From: Toxonevra muliebris | Taxonomy: Eukaryota; Arthropoda; Insecta; Diptera; Pallopteridae | Assembly (NCBI GenBank): GCA_963691655.1 | Contig: OY829329.1 | Location: 20,040,708 to 20,104,707, forward strand | Reading direction: 5' to 3' | DNA length: 64,000 nucleotides | Part shown: positions 48,001 through 59,400 of the stretch, in pieces | Numbering within the stretch: position 1 is the stretch's first letter | Layout of the letters: every line of letters starts with the position of its first letter | Made by a program: the position numbers and the translations under genes | Notes under the pieces: generated by a model | What the model was told of the DNA's origin: nothing | The model's database searches: none | What the model saw: the letters and a program-made list of their open reading frames with translations, nothing else

Positions 48001-48515
48001 TTGTTGTTGTTTACTTTGATTTATTTACTTAATAACTTTGTACTACTTTTGAACAAATAAACAAATACTAGAATACTATTTCTACTATTTATGTACTTGT
48101 TACGGATATTCTTTATAAATAAAAGTTTTTACTATTTTATGGGGTATAAATATTGTCGATAGTTTCCTTATTCATATACTTAACGGATAAATTTAAGTAG
48201 AATTTCATGGCTAACCACTGAATAATTTTTATCAATTTTTAGAAACAAAAAGAGAATGTAAACCACGGTGGCTTTGCGTTAGATAAAAATGGGGTCAATA
48301 ATTCAATTCTTAACTGCAAATCATCCATTGTAGAATACAACTCTCACTACAATTTACTTTAGAATAACCTGCCTACCATTTAAAGGAAAATAATCCAGTG
48401 ATACGGAACGAAATGAAAAAAGATCTTCACATTAGCGTTCCGTTTCAAATGGGACGAAAAGGAGATATTTTCATATATTGTTCCATGCGAAACTTTATTG
48501 TTCCGATCAGCCATG

Positions 48516-48790
48516 CTTGTCAAAGGTTGAAAAATCCTTGTTAAAAATAGGAAAAAGTTCGTTGAAAGGGAAAAATCTTTGTCAAAATTGGGAAAATGCT
48601 TGTCAAAATGTGGGAAAATGCTTGTCAAAAATGTCAAATTCTTGTCAAAATATGAGAAATTCTTGTCAAAAACGGGATATACTTGTCAAAAAATAAATGT
48701 AAAATGTAAAGAAATGCTGGTTAAAAATGAGAAAATGCTTGTGAAAATTAATGGGGAAACGTTTGTCAAAAATGGGGAAATGATTTAAAA
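48516..48790 (+). repeat. Minisatellite block A (TTGTCAAAA orientation)
   Basis: About a dozen diverged units of roughly 20-23 bp with core GCTTGTCAAAAATGGGGAAA. All three frames are partly open because the unit is A-rich and stop-poor in places; the resulting Lys/Ser/Cys-repeat peptides are artefacts. Unit homogeneity is lowest at the left end. Confidence 0.85.
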
Positions 48791-49084
48791 ATTTTTTTTT
48801 TTACTTTTTTCTAATTTTTGGTTTTTTTTTTCAAATTTCTTCAATAAAACTTCAGATTTTCTTAATTTTCTTTGAATAATATTTGTAAGTTATATAATTT
48901 TAATTTTTCATTGAATATTGAACTTGACTTAGCTTCCTTCCATTATAAAGGTATTTGCCTCAGCGGGGAAACCTTTAAACGCAATTTGGTACAAAATGTC
49001 TTAATTTGTATCGAAATAGTCACAAAAAGTGAAAAATTTATGAAAACAAGTTGTACAAGTATTTCTTATTTTTAAGAAGCAATT

Positions 49085-49612
49085 TCCCACTTATTAACAA
49101 GCATTTTTCCGCTTTTGACAATCGCTCTCCTAATTTGGACAAGTTTTCCCCATTTTTGACAAGTTTTTCCACAATTTTCCGCTTTTGACAATCGTTTTCC
49201 CATTTTGCCAGATTTTCCCTTTTTTTTGACAAGCATTGCTCCATTTTCGACAAGCATTTTCCCGTTTTTGACAAGAATTTTTTTGCTTTTGACAATGCCC
49301 ATTTTTGGCAAGAATTTTCCCACTTTTTGACAAGTATTTTTCCGCTTTTGAGAGTTTTCGACAAGCATTTCCCCGTTTTTGACAAGTACTTTTCCGCTTT
49401 TGACAATCATTTTCCCCATTTTCGACAAGTTTTCCCCATTTTTGGCAAATATTTCCCAATTTTTGGCAAGCATTTTTCCACTTTTTGACAAGCATTTTTT
49501 CACTTTTGACAATCGTTTTCCCATTTTTGACAAGTTTTCCTCATTTATGACAAGTATTTCTCCATTTTTGACAAGCATTTTCCCCATTTTTGACAAACGT
49601 TTTCCTCAACTA
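49085..49612 (-). repeat. Minisatellite block B (same unit, inverted)
   Basis: About 24 units of roughly 22 bp with core TTTTTGACAAGCATTTTCCC, the complement of the block A unit. Variants include GACAATCGTTTTCC and GGCAAGAATTTTCC, and short higher-order alternation is visible. The open frames across it (up to 174 codons on the minus strand) are repeat artefacts. Confidence 0.85.
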
Positions 49613-51784
49613 TAGTATATTTGGTTTGCCTTGACTCGAAAATTATTTTTAATAAAAATGTTCGATTGAGCATCAATCAGTTCGTAGCGGGAATTTTGAA
49701 ATACTGATTCAATAATTGACCGCAATATTCAAGAGAGCCGAACTGACTTTTTTAGCTTAGCCATCAGTCTTCGATATCGTAAATACATAACTGATCCATG
49801 GTATGCAAATGAGCTAAATACAACTGAAAAATTGAAAGCGGTACGCTATCGGTCAAACCTATCAGAAACTGCCAATTTTTTTCTTTCGATCCTTACAACA
49901 TGGGTCAATTTTTAATGCAATCCTTGCTAAAATGCTATCTCCAAATTCGATTTACCATTTCTCCAAACTTTTGGGAAAGATTTCTTGAAATCCTGACGTA
50001 ATAACAAACTTTTACATCCCGATTTGGATTCAGCTCAAAAACCATCGCTTGTTTTCAATCATCTAAAAACCTTCCTCTATTATTGGATTTAAATGTAAAT
50101 TCGGGACACCTTCCTTCATCTATGGTTTTTAAAATGGTTCAATTCTTGCTAATTAGATCTCAGCAGGAAGCAAAACTAAAACTCCAACCGAATGATCTCA
50201 ACTTTTGTTACCAAGAAACAAATCATTTCTATAAATTGCATATCTTTAACATTCTCTGGGGCTTTGCGTTCAGAGATTAATATTTATAAATAAAAAAATT
50301 TATTATACCGGAAGAGTGGGAGTAATAAACACACACACAACCGACTTAACAGACTTTAATTTTTCAAAATTTACTCTTTTGTGGTAGCATTCACATACAA
50401 ACTCAAGTACAAGTTATGAAGAAAAAAACGGAAATTTGTAAACAATGAAATTACAAGCTCATTCTGATTGAAAGGTAAATAATAAAAAGAAAATTTTTTA
50501 CAGACAAGCAAACAACAAAAACCAACATAAACATAAACAAAACAAAAGAAGTCAGTCAGCCAGTCCTTTGTATTGAAAAATAAAACTATAGTTTGAGCAC
50601 ATGCTGAGACCACCTGTTTAAATCTGAGCAACAAAAAAAAAAAAAAAAAACAATAGAAACAGTAGAGTGGAAAATAATCAAAGGCTAGAAAGAACATTTG
50701 CCACATTAAAAGCATTTATGCAATTTGGGGGAGGTTTTTATTAAATCACACAAACAAAAAGCATCACAAAATGTAAAAAGGACTTTTATGCCTTTTACAC
50801 ACTTCACTTACTACTTATTATATACCATATACATAGATGGTATATACTGATAAAACACATAGACAAAAAAGGTGTGTAGGTACTTAAGTATGTAATATTT
50901 AAAAAAAAAAATTTCACTAAGAATTTTAAAAAGAAGTAGAATTTTTTTTTTTTTGAAAACATATATTCTCTTGAAGTTTTACAAGTCTTGGGTTTAAATA
51001 GAATTGCGGCGCATCGGCGATTTTACACGATTGAAAATCGCGGCCACGATTACAACGCATGAAATGAAATTGAATTGCTTTTTTTTTTGTCGACTTGGAA
51101 CTCTCTATTTTTCAATCGATCAATGATGTGCCAGGGCTGCATCTGATCAACTATTTTGCAAATGAATATAAATTTGGCGCAAATAAAGAAATGTTATTTT
51201 ATTCGGATAATTTTCATATTACAATAAAGGTTAGGTTAGGTTTAAAAGGGTGTTTTATCTGGTGTAAAGTTTGCTCTCAGACTCCAATTGCGGTCTATTA
51301 TAAAGGAGTCTTTTTGTTCTGTGTTTTTGTAACACCACCACGAATTTGTATTCAAATGGTACCAAATTGAAACAAGTTGTTATTCTTTACAAATTTGAAC
51401 AAAAACCGTATCTTTACCCCAGATATACCTGTCTAATTGTTGAAGAATCTGAACAAGGCAGGCAGTGCGTAAAGACGTCGTTCATGCAGTTCAGCTTATC
51501 CACACTCAGCACTCAGAAAACACTTTGTTTTGCTTTTCTTTAGTTCCGACGATAACGACCAAACTGTGATGCAGTCATTTTTGTAACTCCAAGCACTGTT
51601 GAAAACAGCTTTCACAGTATTATTAAACACATTATACAATTGCCCGATAGACGGCAGTATCGTTAAGCGCTTTCCGACAATTTGACATCGCTTTGGATTT
51701 GACTATATGTACATCATTGACTGATTCCATAGCTGTCTTACTGCCCATGAAAATTGTGATATCTGATAGAGGGAGATCGCAATG

Positions 51785-52374
51785 TAGTGCTGCCAGATAT
51801 CTGACGTTCTATCCCCCTAAATAAAGCTTCAACTCCTCCTAAAATTTATCGTTTCCTCCTAAATTGATATCTGCTCGAAAATATATTTATGTACTAAGCA
51901 AAATATCTATATAGCATCGATGTTTTCGATCCGATACATCGACCAGCCGATGTTTATTTTTTCCTCTTCAATATTGATTATAGGAATATCAATGTTTTTT
52001 TAGACCGATGTTGCATCCCTAGTTGGGACTCGCAACAATAGCAAAGTGTTCTGATACTATTTCGTTTTCAATCAATACACAATACAATATAGTGCTTTTC
52101 TCACTCTCGCACGTCGTCGTTCGTCTGTGCTATTACCTTAAGAAAAATGAAGGAAAGGAAAAAGTCGAGTGTGTGGGAAAAAAGATCTAAAATTTCCCAC
52201 ATTTTTAAAAGAAAAATAATAAATATACAGAATTGATAATATTATACAATTAATTTAATATAGATTTTTGAAATTTTTTTGCATACTCATAAATTTCCTT
52301 CTAAAGATTTGGTCCTCCTTACAAGCCGAAAAACTTCCAAATTTAGTAGGAATGCTCCTAATCCGGCAGTACTG
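51785..52374. mobile_element. hAT-like MITE, 590 bp, with 8-bp target duplication
   Basis: Left end TAGTGCTGCCAGAT and complemented right end CAGTACTGCCGGAT match at 11 of 14 positions. Flanks TCGCAATG (51777-51784) and TCGCAATC (52375-52382) are an 8-bp duplication with one mismatch. Subterminal TCCTCCTAAA-type repeats occur on both sides. The interior segment 51910-52022 ends in CATCCCTA, which resembles the TAGGGATG end at 31397, so a second old insertion may be inside. Confidence 0.65.
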
Positions 52375-52530
52375 TCGCAATCAAGTACTGCTTTGGCAGT
52401 TTGTTCTATAACTACATGCGACAGGTAATCTAAAAAATCTAAATATTTTAAAAAAGATTATTATAATTATCATTACGGTTAATCGTGGGCATTGTTTGTG
52501 GGTACAGTAACAATTCCAAATATTAATCAT

Positions 52531-53766
52531 ATAAAAAGTATTTTCGGTTTTTGTCACAAGATCGTGTTAATGGCCATACATTTGGCACCACCGATCCGAT
52601 ACACAAACGAACGTGTTTGAATGGTAACATTTCGGGCTACATTTTTTGCCAAGATAGTTTTGTAGTTCGTCATTCGTGTAAAAAGTTACATTGATTTGAA
52701 AATGAGAGAAGTTTTTGAAGAAATACGCTGTGAATACGCGTATAAAAAAGATGAAAACGCTGCAAAAACATTCCGAAAAGTATTTGCGGTTTACGGGGAG
52801 GATGCTTTCACAGAACGTACCGTCCAACTTTGGTTTGCACGATTCCGTTCTGAAAATTTCGATGTCAAAGATGGTCCTCGCTCTGGCCGGCCAGTCACTG
52901 AAAAAGCCGATGAAATTTTGCAACTGGTAGAGCAAGACCGGCACGCAAGCTGTCAAGAGATAGCGAAGGCACTAAACACCAACCACATGACAGTTTGAAA
53001 ACATTTAAAAAAGGCTGGCTACTCAAAAAAGCTCGATGTTTGGGTGTCACATGAATTAACACAAAGAAATTTGATTGACCATCAGTGAAACGCTGCTGAA
53101 ACGCAACGAAATCCGACCATTTTTCAAACAAATCATTACGGGCGGTGAAAAATGTATTAAATACGAGAATATTAAACGAGAAAATCATGGTTAAAGGCTG
53201 GCGACCCTCCACAAACGACTTCAAAGCCTGGATTGACGGCAAACAAGGTTATGTTGAGTGTTTGGTGGAATTGGAAGAGAATTGTCTATTATGAGCTGCT
53301 ACAACCTGGCCAAACATTCAATTCTGATCTCTACCGCTCACAACTCGGCCGTTTGAACGAAGCAATCAAGAAAGAGCGACCACAATTGGCCAACAGAAAA
53401 GGTGTTGTGTTCCACCATGAGAGTGCCAGGCCACACACATCTTTGATGACCCGCCAAAAATTGACTGCGCTTGGCAGGTAAATTTTGATGCACCCACCGT
53501 GTAGCCCGGTCTGACTACCATTTGTTTCGGTCTCTACAAAACTCTCTTGATGGAAAAAAATTGGACGACAGAAGAGCCGCCGAAAATCACTTAGCCAAGT
53601 TTTTCGCCGATAAACCACAGACGTTTTACACCGATGAAATTATGGAGCTACCGGAAAAATGGCAAAAAATCATAGATAATAATGGCCAATATGTATTTGA
53701 TTAAAATTGATATAAAGAAAATTTTTGTTGAAACATTGACAAAAAAACCGAAAATATTTTTGATCG
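52531..53766 (+). mobile_element. Decayed mariner transposon (cecropia-like)
   Basis: Inverted ends ATTTTCGGTTTTTGTCA (52540) and, complemented, ATTTTCGGTTTTTTTGTCA (53755 leftward) enclose a transposase. The frame starts at 52696 (FEEIRCEYAYKK...), with the HTH region QEIAKALNTNHMTV and then a stop (TGG to TGA), frameshifts at 53.08-53.2 kb, and LSVWWNWKRIVYYELLQPGQ. The second catalytic Asp is Glu (FHHESARPH) and the PDLAP block before SDYHLF is deleted. The C-terminus (LPEKWQKIIDNNGQYV) is readable to 53704. Inactive. Confidence 0.85.
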
Positions 53767-53913
53767 AGTAAAATAGTCAAAAAGTGGTAAATGGTATTCG
53801 ATTGCAAATTGACATGGGATTACAAAAAATTGTCGATATGTTATTACTTTAAAAATTACGTCACAAATTCAACATTTTGTGAATTAAGAAAATGCTCCTA
53901 AAAATTCGTTGGG

Positions 53914-53958
53914 CAGTAGTCCGGACAATCGGATATCCGGATAACCGGAATTCTGCTG
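53914..53958. repeat. 45-bp near-palindrome resembling two fused pogo/Tigger-type ends
   Basis: The segment starts CAGTAGTCCGGACAATCGGA and ends CCGGAATTCTGCTG, with a perfect 10-bp palindrome CGGATATCCG in the middle, and is followed by TA. Each half resembles the CAGTAG...TCCGGATAA end of pogo-type elements, so it may be a MITE with its interior deleted. Confidence 0.45.
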
Positions 53959-55079
53959 TATTTGAAATTTTGCTATAGTTGTTTATTAAAAAATTAAAAA
54001 CATAATGAAGTAATTGATTTAAAAAATGCAGTATTTTTCAAAACTTGGAATAAATTATTTTCTTTTTTTTTTAAGGATAGAAACGTTTTGACTTTTCATT
54101 CCACAATAAACGGTTTGAGGAAGCCATTAAGTACACACAATCTCCTAATTACAATCGATAGTTAATTAGTTTATATAATTGTGTTGACAAATAATGTTTA
54201 GTAAAAATTTTCAAATTATTGCACGTACTTATGTACAAAATTTTGCTAAGCACACATTTCTCTCTCTCTCTCTCTCTTGAAACAAAAAATATGAATAGCA
54301 CATACTGAAATTATGGTCACGGCACATCATTTTCACGTCGACAAAGTTTCCCATTATGATTTTTATATGTACACTTTGCACTCAAAGTTGTTATTTAAAA
54401 ATTTGGATTTTTGGCAGTAATTTGCTGAATTCCAACTTGATTTTGCCTTTTCATTTTATGTGCAGCATGCAAGGACGTGATGTCGATGCACAAAAGCAAA
54501 AAAAATATATACCTACATTTTGCACACGGACATACAAAGGAGAAAAATAAATGATGGAAAAACTAGAAAAAATAAAAAAAATAAGAAAAATAAAAAATAA
54601 TGTTCCAAGATCTCATTCAGTTCACAAATTTATGAATTTATTATAAACTAACAATTTGAGCGCCCCTGCATATTAAGTTACATTGCTACAAATTTCCAGT
54701 TAAGATTGTAACTATGCGAAAAAAAAAAATTGTTCAGAAGCATTGTCATGTCATTGCTAATTTATGAGTTGAACAGAATAATTGATAAGTAAATTGAAAG
54801 TTGAAGTTTTTTACAGATCTGTATTGAAGCTTGTCAAATAAACATGATAGATACATGAACCATACATAACTGCAGAAAAAAAACTGATATGAATGATATA
54901 AAGTAATATATTGGGGACGGGAAATCACATCATGAGTGGAGAACTACGGAGAGAATAGAAAACGTGTGGACCTATAATGTTTAACAATCTTTTAGCAATA
55001 TGATAAGGAGACTAAAAAAAAGAAAATAAAGAATATTTTGGGGAGTGCTTATAAATACTCACATGCTTATGACAAAGTT

Positions 55080-55350
55080 TGCCAACGAACGGAAATAAGA
55101 CTAACAAGTATCCTGTTGTATAGCGTAGAAACATTGACACTGATGAAATCTAGTGAGGCCAATCTTGAAGCTCAATACGAATTGCACGAAATCTTCACCA
55201 CCTGGGATAAGCATTAAATCTAAATCATAACAATCTTGCCATAAAGTACGAAACGACACGTTTTGTGCGGCTGCGAACTGTGATCATCTCAATGGTGAAT
55301 AGCATTGAACTCATGAGAAGACACCGAAGCCACTTTTATAGTAAAGGACT
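55080..55350 (+). mobile_element. RTE-like reverse transcriptase C-terminal scrap
   Basis: The plus strand reads IRLTSILLYSVETLTLMKSS followed by EANLEAQYELHEIFTTW. This is the segment after the RT catalytic core in RTE-like LINEs (LPVLLYGAEAWTL...). A later frame gives RFVRLRTVIISMVNS. Short and broken. Confidence 0.45.
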
Positions 55351-58134
55351 CCATTTCGTTAAGCATAGCTAAGATGATGGAGAACTTGGCTCCATTTGGA
55401 TTCACTAAAAATACTTAACATTATAAAAGAGCCGTTCAAGCTCAGAAAACGTCTAAAGCTAAGGTCCCATGATAAAATTTTATGAGATTTAAAAAAAAAA
55501 AAAAAAAAACGCGTGAACTTATTATTTTTTCCGACGCAAAATGCAAAAATTTCCGATTTCAACATATTGCATCAAGCAAAAACGCTACAAGATCATGTGA
55601 TCAGATGGAACTAACAAGTCACACTCGATAAACAACCACAGCTTCTGAATTTTTAGTCGGCTAAGAGAGATATTTTGACTTTCTCTCTGTTCTTTCTTGT
55701 TGGTAGTTGGCTCACCTAAAAAGGCAATCGTGTGACTTAATTTCGATTACTTCGGTATTTATTTGTTTGTTACGCGTGAGGGTCAGACGACCAAATTTAA
55801 TGCAATTTGTGATTTAAATAAAAATCGCTGACATTTGTGCAGTTAAGTGAACGTACAGATTATTCTATGATCGAAGCATTTGCAATAATCGTAAGATCTT
55901 AGCTTAGCTTTGCAGTGGAAGGATTTTTGATCACCGAGGGAAAAGTTTTGCCACTTTCAACTTTCTCAATTCTCTCGTTTTCGTGGTTCACCCAAAACGA
56001 CCATCGCCCGACCTAGTTGGAATATGGTTTGGCGAGAGGTTGACGCCAGCAAATTTGCCGAAATAACGGTAACCGTTACTCAACCGAAAGTTTTGAGTAG
56101 TTTTGAAGACAATTAGATTGCTCTCAACAATCGACAGATTTGCAACAATCGTGTGACCTTAGCTTTACAGTTTTATTTTGAATTCGTAAGACGAAACTGA
56201 AAAGTTTTCTTGATCTTGACGGTTTACAATCTTCCGTTAAGCGAATAATCTAACGAATAACTACAGTGCTTCTCAGTTTCACTTAAATTGAAATAATAAT
56301 AAAAAAGATTCAATGGTTTACATGAAAAAATCTCTTACTATTCACATACTAACTCATGCCGTCGATTTTCGGGTACTTGCAAAATGCTTAGTTTATAAAC
56401 ATTATTAGCAAATAAACAAATCTAAGCGTCCAGATTGACTGCATTGTTTTAAGTAATTTGCAAATTTATTTTAATGCCCACTATACTTTCAACATCTGTA
56501 TACTTACGGAAATCCTTTATTACATCCTTCTTTTAACATAATTTTAACCAAAAAATACAAAAAAACGAAACAAAAATAAAGTACCATGAATGTAAATGGT
56601 AAGCAAATTTAGATTTTTGTACAATATGTTGCTGATTACACCGTTGGGAAAATGTTATGACCTTAATCAATTTACAAATTCACCCTATTCGACGAAGAGA
56701 GACCGAGAGAGAGAGAGAAAACTCGGTAGTTTTATGAAGCTGAATGAATTCAAGCGTATCGAAAGACGCTATGCTAAGTGAAATTCTATAGTAGAATGAG
56801 TAGCGTAGAGATATTGCAACAAACTGTTGCACCCATTAGCGGAAAAACGCCGCGATTCTCATAGGCGCCGCGTATCAAATTTATATTATTTTGTTTCTGT
56901 TATTGTTTCTATTAAATACATTGAGCAGTACCCAAGCAAAAAACAAACAAAAAAAAAACAAAAAAAACGAATAATACCAGCCAGTGTTAATAAAAGTTTC
57001 GCGGTCGAAACAATACAAAATAAATGCCAACTTTTGTCGAATAAAAATCAACCCCGTAAAATCATCTCCGTCGATTTAAAGTCGTCGCTTCCTGTGGTGG
57101 CTTTATGCCAGTGCGTCTCCGCAATCAGCATACTCAAAGTTACTGACTGTGCTGCTGGCAGTTAGCATGTGAATGAATGAATGAAGAGGGTGGGCGTCTA
57201 GTGTTTGATGGCTGGTTATAAAATAAACGTAGGGAATTCATTCGTTAGTTGGTTAAGCATATGAAATTCAATATGAAATTGTATATGCGTGGAAATATTG
57301 TCTTGAAGTAATTTTTACATCTACGTTAACTCAATTGAGCAGTAGTTGATGATACACATAGATGGCATGACATAAGTACCCGAAGAAGGGTGGTGGTGGT
57401 GGTATACTATTATAGCAAGAGTTTCGGGGTTAACTTTTCTGTGAGCTCATATTCATTTAGCACAGTCAATGAATAACAAAAGTAACAGAAATAACAACAA
57501 CCGGACACAAAAAAAGTCAGAATTTTATTTGTCCTTGTCCATAGTGATGAAAGAAGATGCCGTAAAGCTGGCTGGATTATATTATTCTTTTGTATTATGC
57601 TATAGTATTTAACAACATACGCACACACAAAATTACGTAAAATAAGGATTTGGGATTTTAGATTTCGTTATGTCGTATGAAAGTTTATATATGATTCAGT
57701 ATTTGGGTGGCCATTAATATAAACTACAAAAAACTGGAAGTATTTTCCAAATGGATTCGTCTGCTGTTAAGACTTTGTGCAGAAATCAACTACGAGAGTA
57801 GGTAAGAAGGTTAAGGCATTGTGATATATTCAGATAGGTTAAAAAGAATTTTCTGACCTTACTCTTGTCACCAAAAATCTCGATATCATCCCACTCACAT
57901 CTTTCTGCCTATCTTTCCTTTCTCCTCTCTCCTTAATCCTATACACCGTTCTTAGTAGCTCGCGTTACATACTGTAGATTTCGTAGCATAGCAACACTCT
58001 TGGCCATACCACAGATTTTTCCGTCGACGGTAATACCCAGTAGGTTTTTGTGTACGACAAGGTAGGGAAAATCTACATAGATACTGGCAGCCCCGTGCTG
58101 TACACTATACAAGATTCACACTCCACTGTATCTA

Positions 58135-58340
58135 CGTACTAACACTACCTTCTAAATCTTTCTTGTCAATATGACATTCAAAGCATTCCATGCGTTTTCT
58201 AAACTAAGCACGTAACGTATAAGTCCACTCGGCATTACAGCTTGTGGCATGTTCTGTTCCAGTTCATGCCTAGCGTGCTCGAATCTCCCACATTCCATCA
58301 ATATGTGTTCCAGGTTCTCGTATTTGTTGTTGCAAAATAT
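58135..58340 (-). mobile_element. LINE ORF2 C-terminal fragment
   Basis: The minus strand reads IFCNNKYENLEHILMECGRF, then EHARHELEQNMPQAVMPSGLIR: the CX..H..C closing motif and following helix of Jockey/R1-type ORF2, open for about 60 codons. The adjoining 57.97-58.10 kb shares CAGATTTTTCCGTCGACGGT with 41.03 kb (CCGATTTTTCCGTTGACGGT), so both places hold related repeat DNA. Confidence 0.6.
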
Positions 58341-59029
58341 AGGTCTTCAACATTCTTGTATTTACACAAGTATAGGCAAAAGCATCCATATCCCTCCCTA
58401 TCCACAGTGCTACATACGGTATTAGAACATGAGCCCTTTTGTGCTAGTATCTCATCTATACTGCCCACTCTCTTAAGTAGTTGGGTACAAGAAGTTCTTG
58501 GTTTCCATCGCGAAAGTAACGCAGTGATGCGGCTTTATTTACTTCTATGTCTACACTATTACACCAGAAGCTTCAGCTTAAACGGTCCAGAATGCGGAGC
58601 ATACTAAAAATTTAGAAGTTGGAGGGCAAAATCACCATCAAAAAACCAACTGTTCTCTACTACACACACTATCTTCAGTTTATCTCTTACTTTTTAAACA
58701 ACTTATTTAGTTTTTATTTTATAATTGATATTTTCTTGTTGGTATTTTTTGAAAGGTTGCCATGAAAAAATTACGAAGAAATGCCAAATTTTCAATTCCA
58801 CTGTTTCTTTTTGATTACAAAAAGTCCGCCATGGTTGCCAGATTTTTGATCTAAGAAATTAATAAGTATATTGAACCTGATTTGAATTGAAAAATCTATA
58901 TATTTTCCAGCAGTTTCAACCTTTTCTACTTTTTATTATAAGCTCGCTTTCCAAAATCACCAGGGCTAGTCTAGTTCTTTGCTTTTTCTAAAAAGGAAAC
59001 ATTAAGCAAGGACAGTGCTTATAAGTTTG

Positions 59030-59400
59030 GCCGAGGTGCCAGAAAAAAACCATCATTTGTAGCCTCGTTTTTCTCATCCGTTGGGGCGTGTAAATTCACA
59101 AATCAGGCTGGTATAAAAAATCATGACTTAATGCGGGTAGTAGCTAGACTTTTTCACTGTCTGTCCAGTCTCCTACCAACCACATCAAATTTTTGTCTCA
59201 GATCATGACAGCTGTAATAGATATAACAGGATGTTCGTATGGAGCAACCCCTCCCGTTGTATTTTCTTTTTATTATCGAGAACAACTGCCAGCTGGTTAG
59301 AGGCACATTCGCTGTTAAAGGTTCGGACATCCTAGATCCATATCCTTAAATCATTGTCCTTTGAACGTTTGCTGGGATCGTCAAGATGAAGGCCCAAGGC
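59030..59400 (-). mobile_element. RTE-like AP-endonuclease scrap
   Basis: The minus strand gives DVRTFNSECASNQLAVVLDN, resembling the NVRTLYRSGxxxQLxDVL opening of RTE endonucleases, then after stops FYTSLICEFTRPNG with EKRGYK, resembling the SLISAHAPTEEKD region. It could belong to the same decayed family as 55.1 kb. Confidence 0.35.

Noticed and set aside
49038..49596. Long Lys/Ser-rich repeat proteins on the minus strand
   Set aside because: They are translations of a 22-bp minisatellite in several frames at once, with no start context or unique sequence.
56827..57165. 112-codon plus-strand frame
   Set aside because: It contains a long A-rich Lys/Gln tract, no recognised motif and no clear splice sites. 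It could be untranslated exon, but I cannot support it as coding.
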